A DNA stretch of 64,000 nucleotides, from contig NZ_JAOQJC010000017.1 of the NCBI RefSeq assembly GCF_025567625.1, positions 62,001 to 126,000 on the forward strand. The letters are read 5' to 3'. Below are positions 35,239-44,101 of the stretch, piece after piece. The notes below the pieces were generated by a model. That model had not been told where the DNA came from. It did no database searches and saw only the letters and a program-made list of their open reading frames with translations. Source of the stretch: Paenibacillus sp. J5C2022 (lineage in GTDB: Bacteria > Bacillota > Bacilli > Paenibacillales > Paenibacillaceae). Positions within the stretch are counted from its first letter, which is position 1. Every line of letters starts with the position of its first letter. Position numbers and translations under genes: made by a program.

Positions 35239-36207
35239 TTAGGTCAGGAAGCAGCTCACTAGCCGTCCTTCGCCAGCCTCGCGGAGCGCCGGCGCCTGCT
35301 CCTTGCACCCAGCCGTCGCATGGCGGCAGCGCGTATGGAACGCGCAGCCGGATGGCGGATGAATCGGGCTTGGCACCTCGCCGTCCAGCACGATGCGTTC
35401 CCGCTTCTGAGACGGCATATCGGCGGGGATCGCCGACAGCAGAGCCTGCGTATAGGGATGCAGCGGCTGGCGGAACAGCTCAGCGGCTGGTGCAATCTCA
35501 ACGATCCGTCCCAGATACATGACGGCAATACGATCGCTAATGAGCTGTACGACATTCATATCGTGCGATACGAACAAAGTCGTCAGCGAGAAGCGCTTCT
35601 GCATATCCTGCAGCAAATTGACGATCTGTGCCTGCACCGATACGTCCAGTGCGGATACCGGCTCGTCTGCAACGATGAAGCGAGGCTTCAGCATCAAGGC
35701 GCGAGCTATCCCGATCCGCTGCCTCTGTCCGCCGCTCAATTCGTTGGGATAACGGGCGGCATAGCTGTCATCCAGACCAACGAATTCCAGCATCTCCCGG
35801 GCCGCTCGCAGCCTCTCCTCAGCAGATCCTTCTCGATGAATACGGAGCGGCTCCTGCAGGATGCTGCCGATCCGATGACGCGGATTCAAGGAGGAATAGG
35901 GGTCCTGGAAGACAACGCCTATCTCCTTGCGCAGCTGCTGCGCCGACTTGCGGGCTTGCTTGTGAATACTCATACCGTTGTAGACAATCTCTCCAGCTGA
36001 AGGAGCAATCAGATTGGCCAGCATGCCGCCTGTCGTAGACTTGCCGCATCCGCTCTCTCCGACTAGCCCGAGCGTCTCTCCCGGATAGATACGGAAGGAT
36101 ACATCGTTCACGGCATGGACGTGTTGGCTTGCGCCCCACTTCCCGCTGCCGGATGGGTAACGCTTCGTCAGTCCTCTCACTTCAATCAGGGGATCACGCG
36201 TAGGCAA
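35239..36207 (-). CDS. oppF: Oligopeptide ABC transporter ATP-binding protein OppF
   Basis: The 322-residue ATPase powers peptide import. It shows Walker [10 protein letters not shown], a Q-loop VVFQDPYSSLNP, the signature LSGGQRQRIGIARAL, Walker B FIVADEPVSALD, the H-loop FVSHD and the C-terminal oligopeptide motif HPYTQALLSAIP with a Cys cluster. The frame is open to 36387, but that would overlap oppD by nearly 200 bases. A TTG at 36207 with GGGAGGAG seven bases upstream is the likely start, giving a 14-base overlap with oppD and normal family length. Confidence 0.9.
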   Translation of the reverse strand: MPTRDPLIEVRGLTKRYPSGSGKWGASQHVHAVNDVSFRIYPGETLGLVGESGCGKSTTGGMLANLIAPSAGEIVYNGMSIHKQARKSAQQLRKEIGVVFQDPYSSLNPRHRIGSILQEPLRIHREGSAEERLRAAREMLEFVGLDDSYAARYPNELSGGQRQRIGIARALMLKPRFIVADEPVSALDVSVQAQIVNLLQDMQKRFSLTTLFVSHDMNVVQLISDRIAVMYLGRIVEIAPAAELFRQPLHPYTQALLSAIPADMPSQKRERIVLDGEVPSPIHPPSGCAFHTRCRHATAGCKEQAPALREAGEGRLVSCFLT

Positions 36208-37207
36208 CCTGCAGCTCCTCCCTTCTGCCTTCCGCCAGAAGGCAGCGCACTTCATGTCCCTCGCCTGCCGGCAGGAGCAGCGATTCTCTGCTGGCGCATG
36301 CCGATGCAGCGAATGCGCAGCGGTCGCGGAATGAGCAGCCGCTATCGCGTTCACCGGGTGCGGGCACCTTGCCGGGAATCGTTGCAAGCGGGATTCCTTT
36401 GCGGTCGGGCCGCGGCCGGGCGTTCATCAGCGCGACTGTATAGGGATGGCGCGGAGCGGAGAATAGCTGTTCCACCGTTCCGATCTCCACGATTTCGCCC
36501 GCATACATGACAACGACGCGATCGCACATCTCGGCAATGACACCCAGATCGTGCGAGATAAGGATCATTGCAGTTCCTTCCGTCTCATTCAGCCGCTTCA
36601 TTAACTCCAATATTTGTGCCTGTACCGTCACATCAAGCGCAGTTGTCGGCTCATCGGCGATGAGCAGCATCGGCGAGCAGGCAAGCGCCATGGCGATCAT
36701 GACGCGCTGCCTCATGCCGCCTGACAAGCGATGCGGATATTCGTCAAGCAGTTGCCCGGCTCGCGCCATGCCAACCTTCTGAAGCATAACCGAGGCATGC
36801 GCTCTGGCCTCACGGCGCGACAGCCCCAGATGAAGCCTGATGCCTTCGGTCAATTGCTCTCCAATAGTCATCACAGGATTAAGCGAAGATAACGGGTCCT
36901 GGAAGATCATGGCCATCTCACGGCCGCGAACGGATTCCCATCCCTCCTCTTTCATCGCCGTCAATTCCTTGCCGCCGAAGGAGATGGAGCCGCTGCTAAT
37001 GGCAGTGCCCCGGGGAAGCAGTCCCATTATGGACAGGGCCGTCATGCTCTTCCCGCAGCCGGACTCCCCGACGATGCCGAGCTTCTCGCCTTGACGGAGG
37101 GACAAGCTGATATTCTCCAGCACCCGGCGAGCCCCTCCTCCTCTTCTGTCTCCGATATCTACATTCAATTGATTAATCTCCAGCAACGATGCATGTCTTG
37201 TAATCAT
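36194..37207 (-). CDS. oppD: Oligopeptide ABC transporter ATP-binding protein OppD
   Basis: The 337-residue ATPase partner of OppF has Walker [11 protein letters not shown]-loop [12 protein letters not shown], signature [15 protein letters not shown], Walker [14 protein letters not shown]-loop LISHDLG and the C-terminal peptide-transporter region [12 protein letters not shown] with [15 protein letters not shown]. It follows oppC by about 20 bases and starts after GGAGG. Subunits D and F differ as usual for heteromeric Opp/Dpp systems. Confidence 0.93.
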   Translation of the reverse strand: MITRHASLLEINQLNVDIGDRRGGGARRVLENISLSLRQGEKLGIVGESGCGKSMTALSIMGLLPRGTAISSGSISFGGKELTAMKEEGWESVRGREMAMIFQDPLSSLNPVMTIGEQLTEGIRLHLGLSRREARAHASVMLQKVGMARAGQLLDEYPHRLSGGMRQRVMIAMALACSPMLLIADEPTTALDVTVQAQILELMKRLNETEGTAMILISHDLGVIAEMCDRVVVMYAGEIVEIGTVEQLFSAPRHPYTVALMNARPRPDRKGIPLATIPGKVPAPGERDSGCSFRDRCAFAASACASRESLLLPAGEGHEVRCLLAEGRREELQVAYA

Positions 37208-37228
37208 CTCTATTCCTCCCTCGTGCCC

Positions 37229-38047
37229 TTATCCTCTCGGGTCCCGCTTGTCGCGCATGCCGTCGGCAAACAGATTGAAGCCGAGCACCGTCATCGTAAT
37301 CATGATTCCTGGCGCCAACGTGTACCACGGCGCTCTGGACATATGACTTTGCGCTTCATTCAGCATGCGGCCCCAGCTGGGATCGGGCGGTTGAATGCCC
37401 AGACCGAGGTAGCTCAGACCTGCTTCCGCCAATATCGCTCCGGAGAAGCTGAGCGAAGCCGCTACAATTACCGGCGACATGATATTGGGGAAGATATGCC
37501 TGAACATAATCGACAGATGGCTTGCGCCAATGGAGCGGGCCGCCTTGACATACGGCAGCTCCCGGCATTGCACGAAGCCGCTTCGCACGATGCGGGACAT
37601 ACCGGGTATTGCCATCACCCCAATCGCGATGATCGTATTGGTCAGGTTAGGCTGGAAGACGGCAATCAGCATGAGCGCGAGCAGGATGCCAGGCAACGCC
37701 ATCATCGCATCCATAATCCGCATCAGCGCTTCATCTGCCCAGCCGCCCATGTAACCTGCTGCAGCGCCTATGACAATTCCTCCGGACAAACCGATGCCTA
37801 CGGCAAGAAATCCGACATAGAACGCCGTTCGGGAGCCTTGCAGTATTCGGCTCAATATATCTCTTCCGAAGTTGTCCGTTCCCAGGAGATGGCTCCAGCT
37901 TGGCGACAGGAATTTATCCTTCGCATTCATCGCGTTGGGATCATAAGGTGTATAAAACAGGCTGACAATTGCCATCACAAGCATGATGACTACAATTGTT
38001 ATGCCTAATGTCAGAGTTACGCGATCAGCTCGAATCAACAGGGACAC
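37229..38047 (-). CDS. oppC: Oligopeptide ABC transporter permease OppC
   Basis: The 272-residue permease has about six membrane helices, an N-terminal helix (LGITIVVIMLVMAIVSLFY), the periplasm-facing LLGTDNFGRDILSRILQGSR typical of OppC/DppC, and the EAA loop EAGLSYLGLGIQPPDPSWG that contacts the ATPases. The start is a GTG directly after the oppB TAG with little ribosome site of its own, so translation probably depends on oppB. Confidence 0.93.
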   Translation of the reverse strand: MSLLIRADRVTLTLGITIVVIMLVMAIVSLFYTPYDPNAMNAKDKFLSPSWSHLLGTDNFGRDILSRILQGSRTAFYVGFLAVGIGLSGGIVIGAAAGYMGGWADEALMRIMDAMMALPGILLALMLIAVFQPNLTNTIIAIGVMAIPGMSRIVRSGFVQCRELPYVKAARSIGASHLSIMFRHIFPNIMSPVIVAASLSFSGAILAEAGLSYLGLGIQPPDPSWGRMLNEAQSHMSRAPWYTLAPGIMITMTVLGFNLFADGMRDKRDPRG

Positions 38048-38989
38048 CTACTTTAATGAAATTCTTGGGTCAAGCAGTCGATACAATAGATCCACGGTGA
38101 AGTTGATCACAATGACAATAAGCGCTGTGAACAATACAAGCCCTTGCACAAGCGGAAAGTCACGTGCGCCAATGGACGAGACGAGCAGCCTGCCCATACC
38201 GGGCAAAGCATAAATCTGCTCAACGATCAGACTGCCGCCAAGCACATCTGCAAAAAGCAGCCCCATCACGGTAATGACGGGGATAAGCGCATTTTTCAGC
38301 ACATGCTTGTAAATGACGATCGACTTCCGCAACCCTTTGCTGTAGCCCGTACGTACATAATCCAGTTCCAACTGCTCAATCACAGTCGTACGCAAGTATC
38401 GAACCACGACCGCTATTTGCGGAATCGATACGGCTAGTGCGGGCAAAAACAAGGAACGCAGCGCACCAAGGGGATCTTCCGACCACGGTACATACCCGCT
38501 GGTAGGGAACAGCTTCAGGATCAGTCCGAACAACAAAACGAGCAGAATGCCCATCCAGAATGATGGAACGGCCATGCTTAGCTGCGTGAGCGACGAGATG
38601 ACCAAATCCAGCAGCTTGCCCCTTGCCCTCGCGGCCGCTATACCGAGCGGTACGGCAATCACTGCCGTCATCAGCATGGAAAGCACGGCAATCGATAATG
38701 TAACCGGCAGCCGATCCCATATCAGCTCGCTGACAGGTTGGGCGAATTTCAACGATTCGCCCAGATTTCCTGTCGCCGCTCCTTTCATCCATTCTGTGAA
38801 CTGCTCCAGCAGCGGCTTATCCGTGCCCAGCTTCGCTTCAAGCGCGGCAATCTGATGCTCGTCCGCATCCATACCGAGAATTGTTAACGCCGGATTCCCC
38901 GGAATGATGCGGAAGACGATGAACGTCAGCATCATCACAAGCAGCAAGGTAACGATAAGGGACACTGAGCGTCTCCATAAGTAATGCAT
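38048..38989 (-). CDS. oppB: Oligopeptide ABC transporter permease OppB
   Basis: The 313-residue permease starts with a helix (SVSLIVTLLLVMMLTFIVF) and the OppB/DppB-type IIPGNPALTILG segment, followed by five more helices and the EAA-like loop near YSKGLRKSIVIYKHVLKNALIPV. The ATG at 38989 lies seven bases after AGGAG; a TTG two codons earlier is less likely. It pairs with OppC to form the membrane channel. Confidence 0.93.
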   Translation of the reverse strand: MHYLWRRSVSLIVTLLLVMMLTFIVFRIIPGNPALTILGMDADEHQIAALEAKLGTDKPLLEQFTEWMKGAATGNLGESLKFAQPVSELIWDRLPVTLSIAVLSMLMTAVIAVPLGIAAARARGKLLDLVISSLTQLSMAVPSFWMGILLVLLFGLILKLFPTSGYVPWSEDPLGALRSLFLPALAVSIPQIAVVVRYLRTTVIEQLELDYVRTGYSKGLRKSIVIYKHVLKNALIPVITVMGLLFADVLGGSLIVEQIYALPGMGRLLVSSIGARDFPLVQGLVLFTALIVIVINFTVDLLYRLLDPRISLK

Positions 38990-39005
38990 TGGCAATCTCC
39001 TGTCC

Positions 39006-40622
39006 TTACTTCAAATAATGAATGGACGACATATCCTGTACATACAGCGGATACAGCTTGTAGCCGTCAAGCGCTTTGTCCATTGCAATCGTAAAGTTAG
39101 GGTCCATAATATAGACGGCTACCGCATCCTGTGTCAATATTTTTTGGGCTTCCTTGTAGAGCTCGACACGCTTGCTGTCGTCCAGCTCCACCTTGGCGTC
39201 ATTGATCAGCTTGTCGTACGCTGGATTCACATAGTTGTAGAAATTGGCCTTGTAATCGGAGACGTAACGGACGAGCACTTCATGCGGATCAAGCTTGCCC
39301 GTCAAGCCGATAATGGTCATATCGTAATCGCGCCCCTTGTATATACGCTCCAGCCATACCGCCCATTCCACCATTTCGATTTCCGCTTTTATGCCCACCT
39401 GGCTAAGCTGATCGGCGATCACTTGGGCAGTATCCACGTGAAATTTGTAGTTGGATGGTACGGAGATCGTCGTCGTGAAGCCATCTTCGTAACCGGCTTC
39501 CTTAAGCAGTTCCTTCGCCTTCTCGATATTCACGTTGTACGTGTTCTCCAGATCTTCCTGGAAGTACTTGTCCATAACAGGGCTCATATTGGAGCCGAGC
39601 TTCGTTCCCTTGCCGTTCGCGATCAATTCAATGATGCTGTCGACGTCTACCGCATAGTTGATCGCTTGACGCACCTTCACGTCATCGAATGGCTTGCGGG
39701 CAATGTTCATCGTCATCAGCTGAACCATGTTCTGCATGCCATCCACATACCGGAATTCATCGCCCAGCTCGGCAATCCGCTCATCGCCGATACGCGGATA
39801 GATGTCCACATCGCCAGCTTTCAGCGCCAGCAGTGAGGATTCGCCATCCGGCATAATGCGGAATTCCACCTTATCCAGGTACGGTACGCCTTCCACGTAA
39901 TAGTCCTCGTTCTTGGCGATAACGACGCGCTGATTTGGGGAATATTCCACGAATTTGAACGGCCCGGTGCCGATTGGCGCTTCATTATGCTTGTCGTATC
40001 CGGCAGGCAGGATGGCGTTCGTCATAAAGCTGAGGAAGGAGACATCATTCTGCTTCAGCTTCAGCTCAACCGTATGCGCATCGATAATCGTGACGGATTC
40101 CACATTATCGAATGCCGTCTTCAGTGGTTGCCCTGTGTCCTTGCCCATGAGCCGTTCAATGGAATACTGAACATCCTCAGCCGTGACGTCATTGCCGTTA
40201 TGGAATTTTACGCCTTCACGCAGCTTGAACGTGTAAGTTAAGCCATCTTCGGATATGTCGTAAGAAGAGGCGACAGCCGGTTGAAGCTCGCCCTTCTCAT
40301 TGGATTTCAGCAAGCCTTCGAATACATTGAACATCATCTCCAGCGTACCAGAAGCGGCTGACATATGAGGGTCCAGATAATCGGGGTCCTGCGGCACGAC
40401 CATGACTACCTCGCCACCGTAAGACGGCTTCTTCTCGTCACTGCCTTTGTCTTCTTTGCCATCGGTTGAATTATCCTCTGGCTTCTGTGTCGCTGTATTT
40501 CCAGCTCCGCTGTTTCCACCGCTCTCGCTGCCGCCATTGCCACTCGATCCGCATGCGCTCATCAATATGAGTACGATCACGCTAATTAGAAGCAGTACAT
40601 GTTTCAATGCAGGTTTTTGCAT
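39006..40622 (-). CDS. oppA: Oligopeptide ABC transporter substrate-binding lipoprotein OppA
   Basis: The 538-residue lipoprotein has a signal helix and the lipobox LMSA-C24, then a low-complexity Gly/Ser/Asp linker to about residue 65. The SBP_bac_5 domain follows, with VVPQDPDYLDPHMSAASGTLE, YDISEDGLTYTFKLREGVKFHNG and KVRQAINYAVD. It captures peptides outside the membrane for OppBCDF. ATG at 40622 fits spacing to GAGGG better than a GTG six bases upstream. Peptide preference (di-, oligo- or signalling peptide) is unknown. Confidence 0.93.
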   Translation of the reverse strand: MQKPALKHVLLLISVIVLILMSACGSSGNGGSESGGNSGAGNTATQKPEDNSTDGKEDKGSDEKKPSYGGEVVMVVPQDPDYLDPHMSAASGTLEMMFNVFEGLLKSNEKGELQPAVASSYDISEDGLTYTFKLREGVKFHNGNDVTAEDVQYSIERLMGKDTGQPLKTAFDNVESVTIIDAHTVELKLKQNDVSFLSFMTNAILPAGYDKHNEAPIGTGPFKFVEYSPNQRVVIAKNEDYYVEGVPYLDKVEFRIMPDGESSLLALKAGDVDIYPRIGDERIAELGDEFRYVDGMQNMVQLMTMNIARKPFDDVKVRQAINYAVDVDSIIELIANGKGTKLGSNMSPVMDKYFQEDLENTYNVNIEKAKELLKEAGYEDGFTTTISVPSNYKFHVDTAQVIADQLSQVGIKAEIEMVEWAVWLERIYKGRDYDMTIIGLTGKLDPHEVLVRYVSDYKANFYNYVNPAYDKLINDAKVELDDSKRVELYKEAQKILTQDAVAVYIMDPNFTIAMDKALDGYKLYPLYVQDMSSIHYLK

Positions 40623-40657
40623 GTTCACAATCCCTCGTTTTCGTAAGTAGTATGAAG

Positions 40658-41383
40658 CTACACCAACATTCCTGATGACTGACTGTCCTTCTTCGCCTCT
40701 ACTTGTGCGGGAACCTCGGCTACTGAGAAGATGATCTCCGCATCGCTCACTTCTTCGATGCCGAAGCGGCCGAAGCGGTTAATGAGCAGACAGTCCATCA
40801 TAACCGCTCGCGCACCTATGACATCATCGTAATAATTGTCTCCGACATACAGACACTCGCTTGCGCTCACCCCGGCAAGCTGCATCGCATGGTGGAAGAT
40901 GCGCGGGTCCGGCTTCTCGTAACCCGTCTCACTGGAAATAACGATCCTATCGAAATAATCGGTCAAGCCATTCTCCTCCAGTACTTGCCTGGCGCTGTTG
41001 TCCCAGTTGGAAATGAGGCCAATCCCAACCGATTGTTCCATCAGCCGCTCAAGTGTACTGTGGGTGCAAGGGAAAGCTTGCCAATGCGTTTTGTTGTTCT
41101 TCATCTGTTCCCGTATGGCTGATGCCAGCCGGTACAGATCGAGTTGAATGTTCATCCGATAATTGACGACACCCAGATACCATGGGACAAATGATGCTGC
41201 GGCTCCCCCGAGAACGCCGGGATATTCGCGCATGAACAGCTTATCCGCATAATGGTACGCCCGTTCAATTTCGTTCAACTCCTTGTTCAATCCGAACTGC
41301 TTCAATGCGGTTTGATAAGTGGATTCCCTTTCCTGATACACAAGGGTGTATCCCAAATCAAACCAAACAAATGACTTGCGCAT
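40658..41383 (-). CDS. HAD-superfamily protein with altered motif I
   Basis: The 241-residue protein has a Rossmannoid HAD core with a helical cap (about residues 20-95). Motif I is W-F-D9-L-G11-Y-T13, so the nucleophile is present but the second Asp of the usual DxDxT is Gly. Motif II (LISNWD), the motif III Lys region (GYEKPDPRIF) and motif IV (YVGDNYYDDV) are intact. It may hydrolyse a phosphate ester slowly or use another general acid. The start at 41383 follows GGAGG six bases away. It precedes oppA by 35 bases and may be the first gene of that operon; a functional link is not known. Confidence 0.75.
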   Translation of the reverse strand: MRKSFVWFDLGYTLVYQERESTYQTALKQFGLNKELNEIERAYHYADKLFMREYPGVLGGAAASFVPWYLGVVNYRMNIQLDLYRLASAIREQMKNNKTHWQAFPCTHSTLERLMEQSVGIGLISNWDNSARQVLEENGLTDYFDRIVISSETGYEKPDPRIFHHAMQLAGVSASECLYVGDNYYDDVIGARAVMMDCLLINRFGRFGIEEVSDAEIIFSVAEVPAQVEAKKDSQSSGMLV

Positions 41384-41511
41384 GTCGAGCCTCCACTCCA
41401 TGTCTTCATCTTCATGTCAGTTGTCCGACATCACTTCCTAACGTTACAGGAGTTCTGTCATACGATTGTTAGGTGGAGATTGAGTTATTATGAAGATTGG
41501 CTGTAAATGAC

Positions 41512-41556
41512 AAAAAAGCTCTGCACTTCTCCCTTGGGGATCAGTACAGAGCTTTT
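41512..41556 (-). terminator. Terminator of spo0A
   Basis: AAAAGCTCTG and CAGAGCTTTT pair across a 23-base loop and are followed on the minus strand by further T residues, about 20 bases after the spo0A stop. The near-symmetric A/T arms would also stop transcription from the other side. Confidence 0.8.
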
Positions 41557-41578
41557 CATGAAATTGCTTCTATTTCGT

Positions 41579-42394
41579 TCAGCTCACCTTATGCTCAATC
41601 CGCAGCTTGTCGGCGACCATCGCGATGAACTCGCTATTGGTCGGCTTCGACTTGCTGATGTTGATGGTGTAGCCGAACAGGTGGCTGATGCTGTCGATGT
41701 TGCCGCGCGTCCAAGCGACTTCGATCGCATGGCGGATGGCGCGTTCGACGCGGGATGGCGTCGTTTTGAATTTCTCGGCAATTGCCGGGTAGAGGGTCTT
41801 CGTTATAGCGCCAAGAATCTCGATATTGTTGTATACCATCGTGATAGCTTCACGCAAATATTGATACCCCTTAATGTGAGCGGGCACTCCGATTTCGTGA
41901 ATGATGCTCGTAATGTTGGCATCCAGATTTTTGCCCTTCGCCATCGGCACGACATTGGACTTCATGGCCGACGAGCCGCCGCTGTAATTGGCGGAAGTGG
42001 AATACGACTGCGAATTGCCGACCAGCTGGCGAATTCGGCTGGCCAGAATGTCCATATCGAATGGCTTCAGGATGTAGTAAGATGCTCCAAGTTGAACAGC
42101 CTTCTGCGTAATATTTTCTTGGCCGAAAGCTGTAAGCATAATAATTTTTGGCATTGGAGACAAGTTCATGTCTTTCAGACGCTCCAGCACGCCAAGACCG
42201 TCAAGGTGAGGCATAATAATATCAAGGATCAGCACATCTGGAACGGTGCGTGACTGCTCCAAGTGCCGAATCACCTCTTCCCCATTGTATGCTACACCGC
42301 TTACATTCATATCGCTTTGATCGGAAATGTATTCCGATAACAGGTTAGTAAATTCTCTGTTGTCATCAGCTAACAGTACTTCGATCATGTGCAA
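41579..42394 (-). CDS. spo0A: Sporulation master response regulator Spo0A
   Basis: The 271-residue transcription factor has a receiver domain (acidic pocket D10-D11, phospho-acceptor D58 in [12 protein letters not shown], Lys in ILKPFD) and, after a Ser-rich linker, the DNA-binding effector domain. The latter holds the near-invariant [38 protein letters not shown] and [17 protein letters not shown]. Phosphorylated Spo0A commits the cell to sporulation. The TTG at 42394 matches the Bacillus N-terminus length and lies six bases after GGAGG; an ATG two codons later is the alternative. It follows spoIVB as in Bacillus. Confidence 0.98.
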   Translation of the reverse strand: MHMIEVLLADDNREFTNLLSEYISDQSDMNVSGVAYNGEEVIRHLEQSRTVPDVLILDIIMPHLDGLGVLERLKDMNLSPMPKIIMLTAFGQENITQKAVQLGASYYILKPFDMDILASRIRQLVGNSQSYSTSANYSGGSSAMKSNVVPMAKGKNLDANITSIIHEIGVPAHIKGYQYLREAITMVYNNIEILGAITKTLYPAIAEKFKTTPSRVERAIRHAIEVAWTRGNIDSISHLFGYTINISKSKPTNSEFIAMVADKLRIEHKVS

Positions 42395-42453
42395 CGTGCT
42401 CCTCCCTTAATCTATGTAATTTTTGCCTCGTTCTTTTGCTGTCTGCATTAGGT

Positions 42454-42487
42454 TTTCGACACCCGAGATGGAATTCCTTCTGTCGAA
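42454..42487 (-). promoter_or_regulatory. Predicted sigma-H promoter of spo0A with two 0A boxes
   Basis: On the minus strand AGGAATT (42472-42478), an 11-base spacer and GTCGAAA (42454-42460) fit a sigma-H promoter with one mismatch in the -10. A TGTCGAA 0A box overlaps the -10 (42455-42461, minus) and another abuts the -35 (42481-42487, plus). This is the layout expected for an autoregulated sporulation promoter. Confidence 0.65.
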
Positions 42488-42565
42488 TTATTTTTTTCTT
42501 TATTTTTTTTCTGGAGTTCGATATAATAGATAATTTGTTTCATATATCGTTCTTTTTCGGAATGC

Positions 42566-42585
42566 TTCGACAAGAACGTGTCGAA
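42566..42585. promoter_or_regulatory. Palindromic pair of 0A boxes upstream of spo0A
   Basis: TTCGACA and TGTCGAA face each other with a six-base spacer, giving a perfect inverted repeat; the minus-strand box (42566-42573) reads TTGTCGAA. The pair lies about 90-110 bases upstream of the predicted sigma-H -35. It is likely bound by phosphorylated Spo0A as a dimer (inference). Confidence 0.65.
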
Positions 42586-42646
42586 TGATACGCATATCAC
42601 AAACAGAAGGAACGTTATCCGCAAAGTGCAGAAACGTTCCATAAGG

Positions 42647-44032
42647 CTAAGCAGCGCTTTGACTTTCTCGAGAGGATTCGGATGGATGAAGCACGCCTGC
42701 GTCCTGGAGCATCCATTCGATAAAGCATCCGTATCCGGATGTCGGATCGTTCACGAATACATGCGTGACTGCACCTACGATCTTTCCATCCTGAATGATT
42801 GGACTTCCTGACATCCCTTGCACGATACCACCTGTTTTATTGATTAGCCGTTTGTCGGTAATTTTAATTACCATGCCTTTCGTGGCTGGTCCAGTCTGCT
42901 TGGTAACATGCACAATTTCAATGTCGAATTGCTCCACCCTCTGGCCATTGACAACTGTTAATATATGTGCCGGTCCTTCTTTTACATCTTCAGCTAAGGC
43001 AACCGGCAATGCTTTGTCGCTAAAGCTATGATCCGGAAGCTCCTTCATTTTGCCGAATATGCCGAATGGCGTATTGCGCACAATATTGCCCAATATTTTT
43101 CCCTCTTTAACGAACTGGGCCCTTTTCTCGCCCGGGTCGCCATTTTGACTTTTATTGATGGAAGTTACATTGGACTGCAGGATTTGGCCGTCGCCAACCT
43201 CAATAGGCGTACCTGTATCCATATCCGTAATAATGTGTCCCAGTGCGCCGTATACCCCTTGTTCAGGAGCGAAGAAAGTCAATGTACCTACGCCGGCTGC
43301 AGAGTCCCGGATATATAAGCCCAGCCGCCAAGCCCGATCTTCGGAATCATACATCGGATTAAGCTGCGTCTGATACAACTTGCCGCTTCGTTTGTATGTC
43401 ACCGATAATGGCTTGCCTTCACGCCCATACTGCTCGCATATCTCTCCAACCTTCCGCACTTCTTTAATCGGCACTTCATTAATTGTGGTAATGAGATCAC
43501 CGAGCTTTAATCCTGCCGCTTCGCCAGGCGATTCCTTCATGCCGTCGGCATTCCTTACCTGATGATGACCGACGACAAGAATACCTGCTGACTTGACCTT
43601 TACACCAATCGTCTGTCCTCCGGGAATGACCCGTAAATCTGGCATTACATTGACTTTCACCGTCTTGAAAGGAATCTTACCGAATAATTTCACTTTCATG
43701 TTCGTCTGACCGCTTTGATGAGGTTGCAATGATAGCGGTTCGTTCAAATTAACGGTCTGTGAGCCATTCGCTGAGCCGTTAATCTGAAGCATGTTGGGGT
43801 CGACCGTAACCTCGGCATGAACGGGAACACCGTACTGCAGCCGTTTCATCTGTCCGGAAAATAAGCGGAGCTCATTCGGGAAAGCGGCAAAGTGTTGAAT
43901 TGGGGTGGAGAACCCGATCATGCCAACGAAACAAACGAGGATTAGGCCAAACCATCGTTTCCGTTCGTTGGAATTCAATGATTTCACGCTCCCTGTCATT
44001 CCATCGCATGACGAAAAAGGATTTATCGCCAT
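42647..44032 (-). CDS. spoIVB: SpoIVB serine peptidase
   Basis: The forespore secretes this protease into the intermembrane space, where it triggers pro-sigma-K processing. The 461 residues have an N-terminal membrane helix (WFGLILVCFVGMIGFSTPI), a PDZ domain (SPGEAAGLKLGDLITTINEVPI) and a peptidase S55 domain. That domain has His in YGALGHIITDMDTG, Asp in VIKITDKRL and Ser in GGIVQGMSGSPIIQDG. Identity with the Bacillus catalytic region is high. The start is uncertain: no good ribosome site precedes 44032, and a TTG about 18 codons in has GGGAG upstream. It lies between recN and spo0A as in Bacillus. Confidence 0.95.
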   Translation of the reverse strand: MAINPFSSCDGMTGSVKSLNSNERKRWFGLILVCFVGMIGFSTPIQHFAAFPNELRLFSGQMKRLQYGVPVHAEVTVDPNMLQINGSANGSQTVNLNEPLSLQPHQSGQTNMKVKLFGKIPFKTVKVNVMPDLRVIPGGQTIGVKVKSAGILVVGHHQVRNADGMKESPGEAAGLKLGDLITTINEVPIKEVRKVGEICEQYGREGKPLSVTYKRSGKLYQTQLNPMYDSEDRAWRLGLYIRDSAAGVGTLTFFAPEQGVYGALGHIITDMDTGTPIEVGDGQILQSNVTSINKSQNGDPGEKRAQFVKEGKILGNIVRNTPFGIFGKMKELPDHSFSDKALPVALAEDVKEGPAHILTVVNGQRVEQFDIEIVHVTKQTGPATKGMVIKITDKRLINKTGGIVQGMSGSPIIQDGKIVGAVTHVFVNDPTSGYGCFIEWMLQDAGVLHPSESSRESQSAA

Positions 44033-44101
44033 TGGCGTACCTTTAAGTTACCCCGCACCCCAGCTTTTATGACCGAAAAAACATTCCCAAAATGCCTTCC
44101 A

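Noticed and set aside
36208..36387. N-terminal extension of OppF
   Set aside because: The Cys/His/Arg-rich extension overlaps oppD by almost 200 bases and has no family similarity; the TTG at 36207 has a clear ribosome site.
42448..42642. A 64-codon minus-strand frame upstream of spo0A
   Set aside because: It covers the 0A boxes and the sigma-H promoter, is low-complexity (Lys/Asn/Glu) at its end and resembles no known protein.
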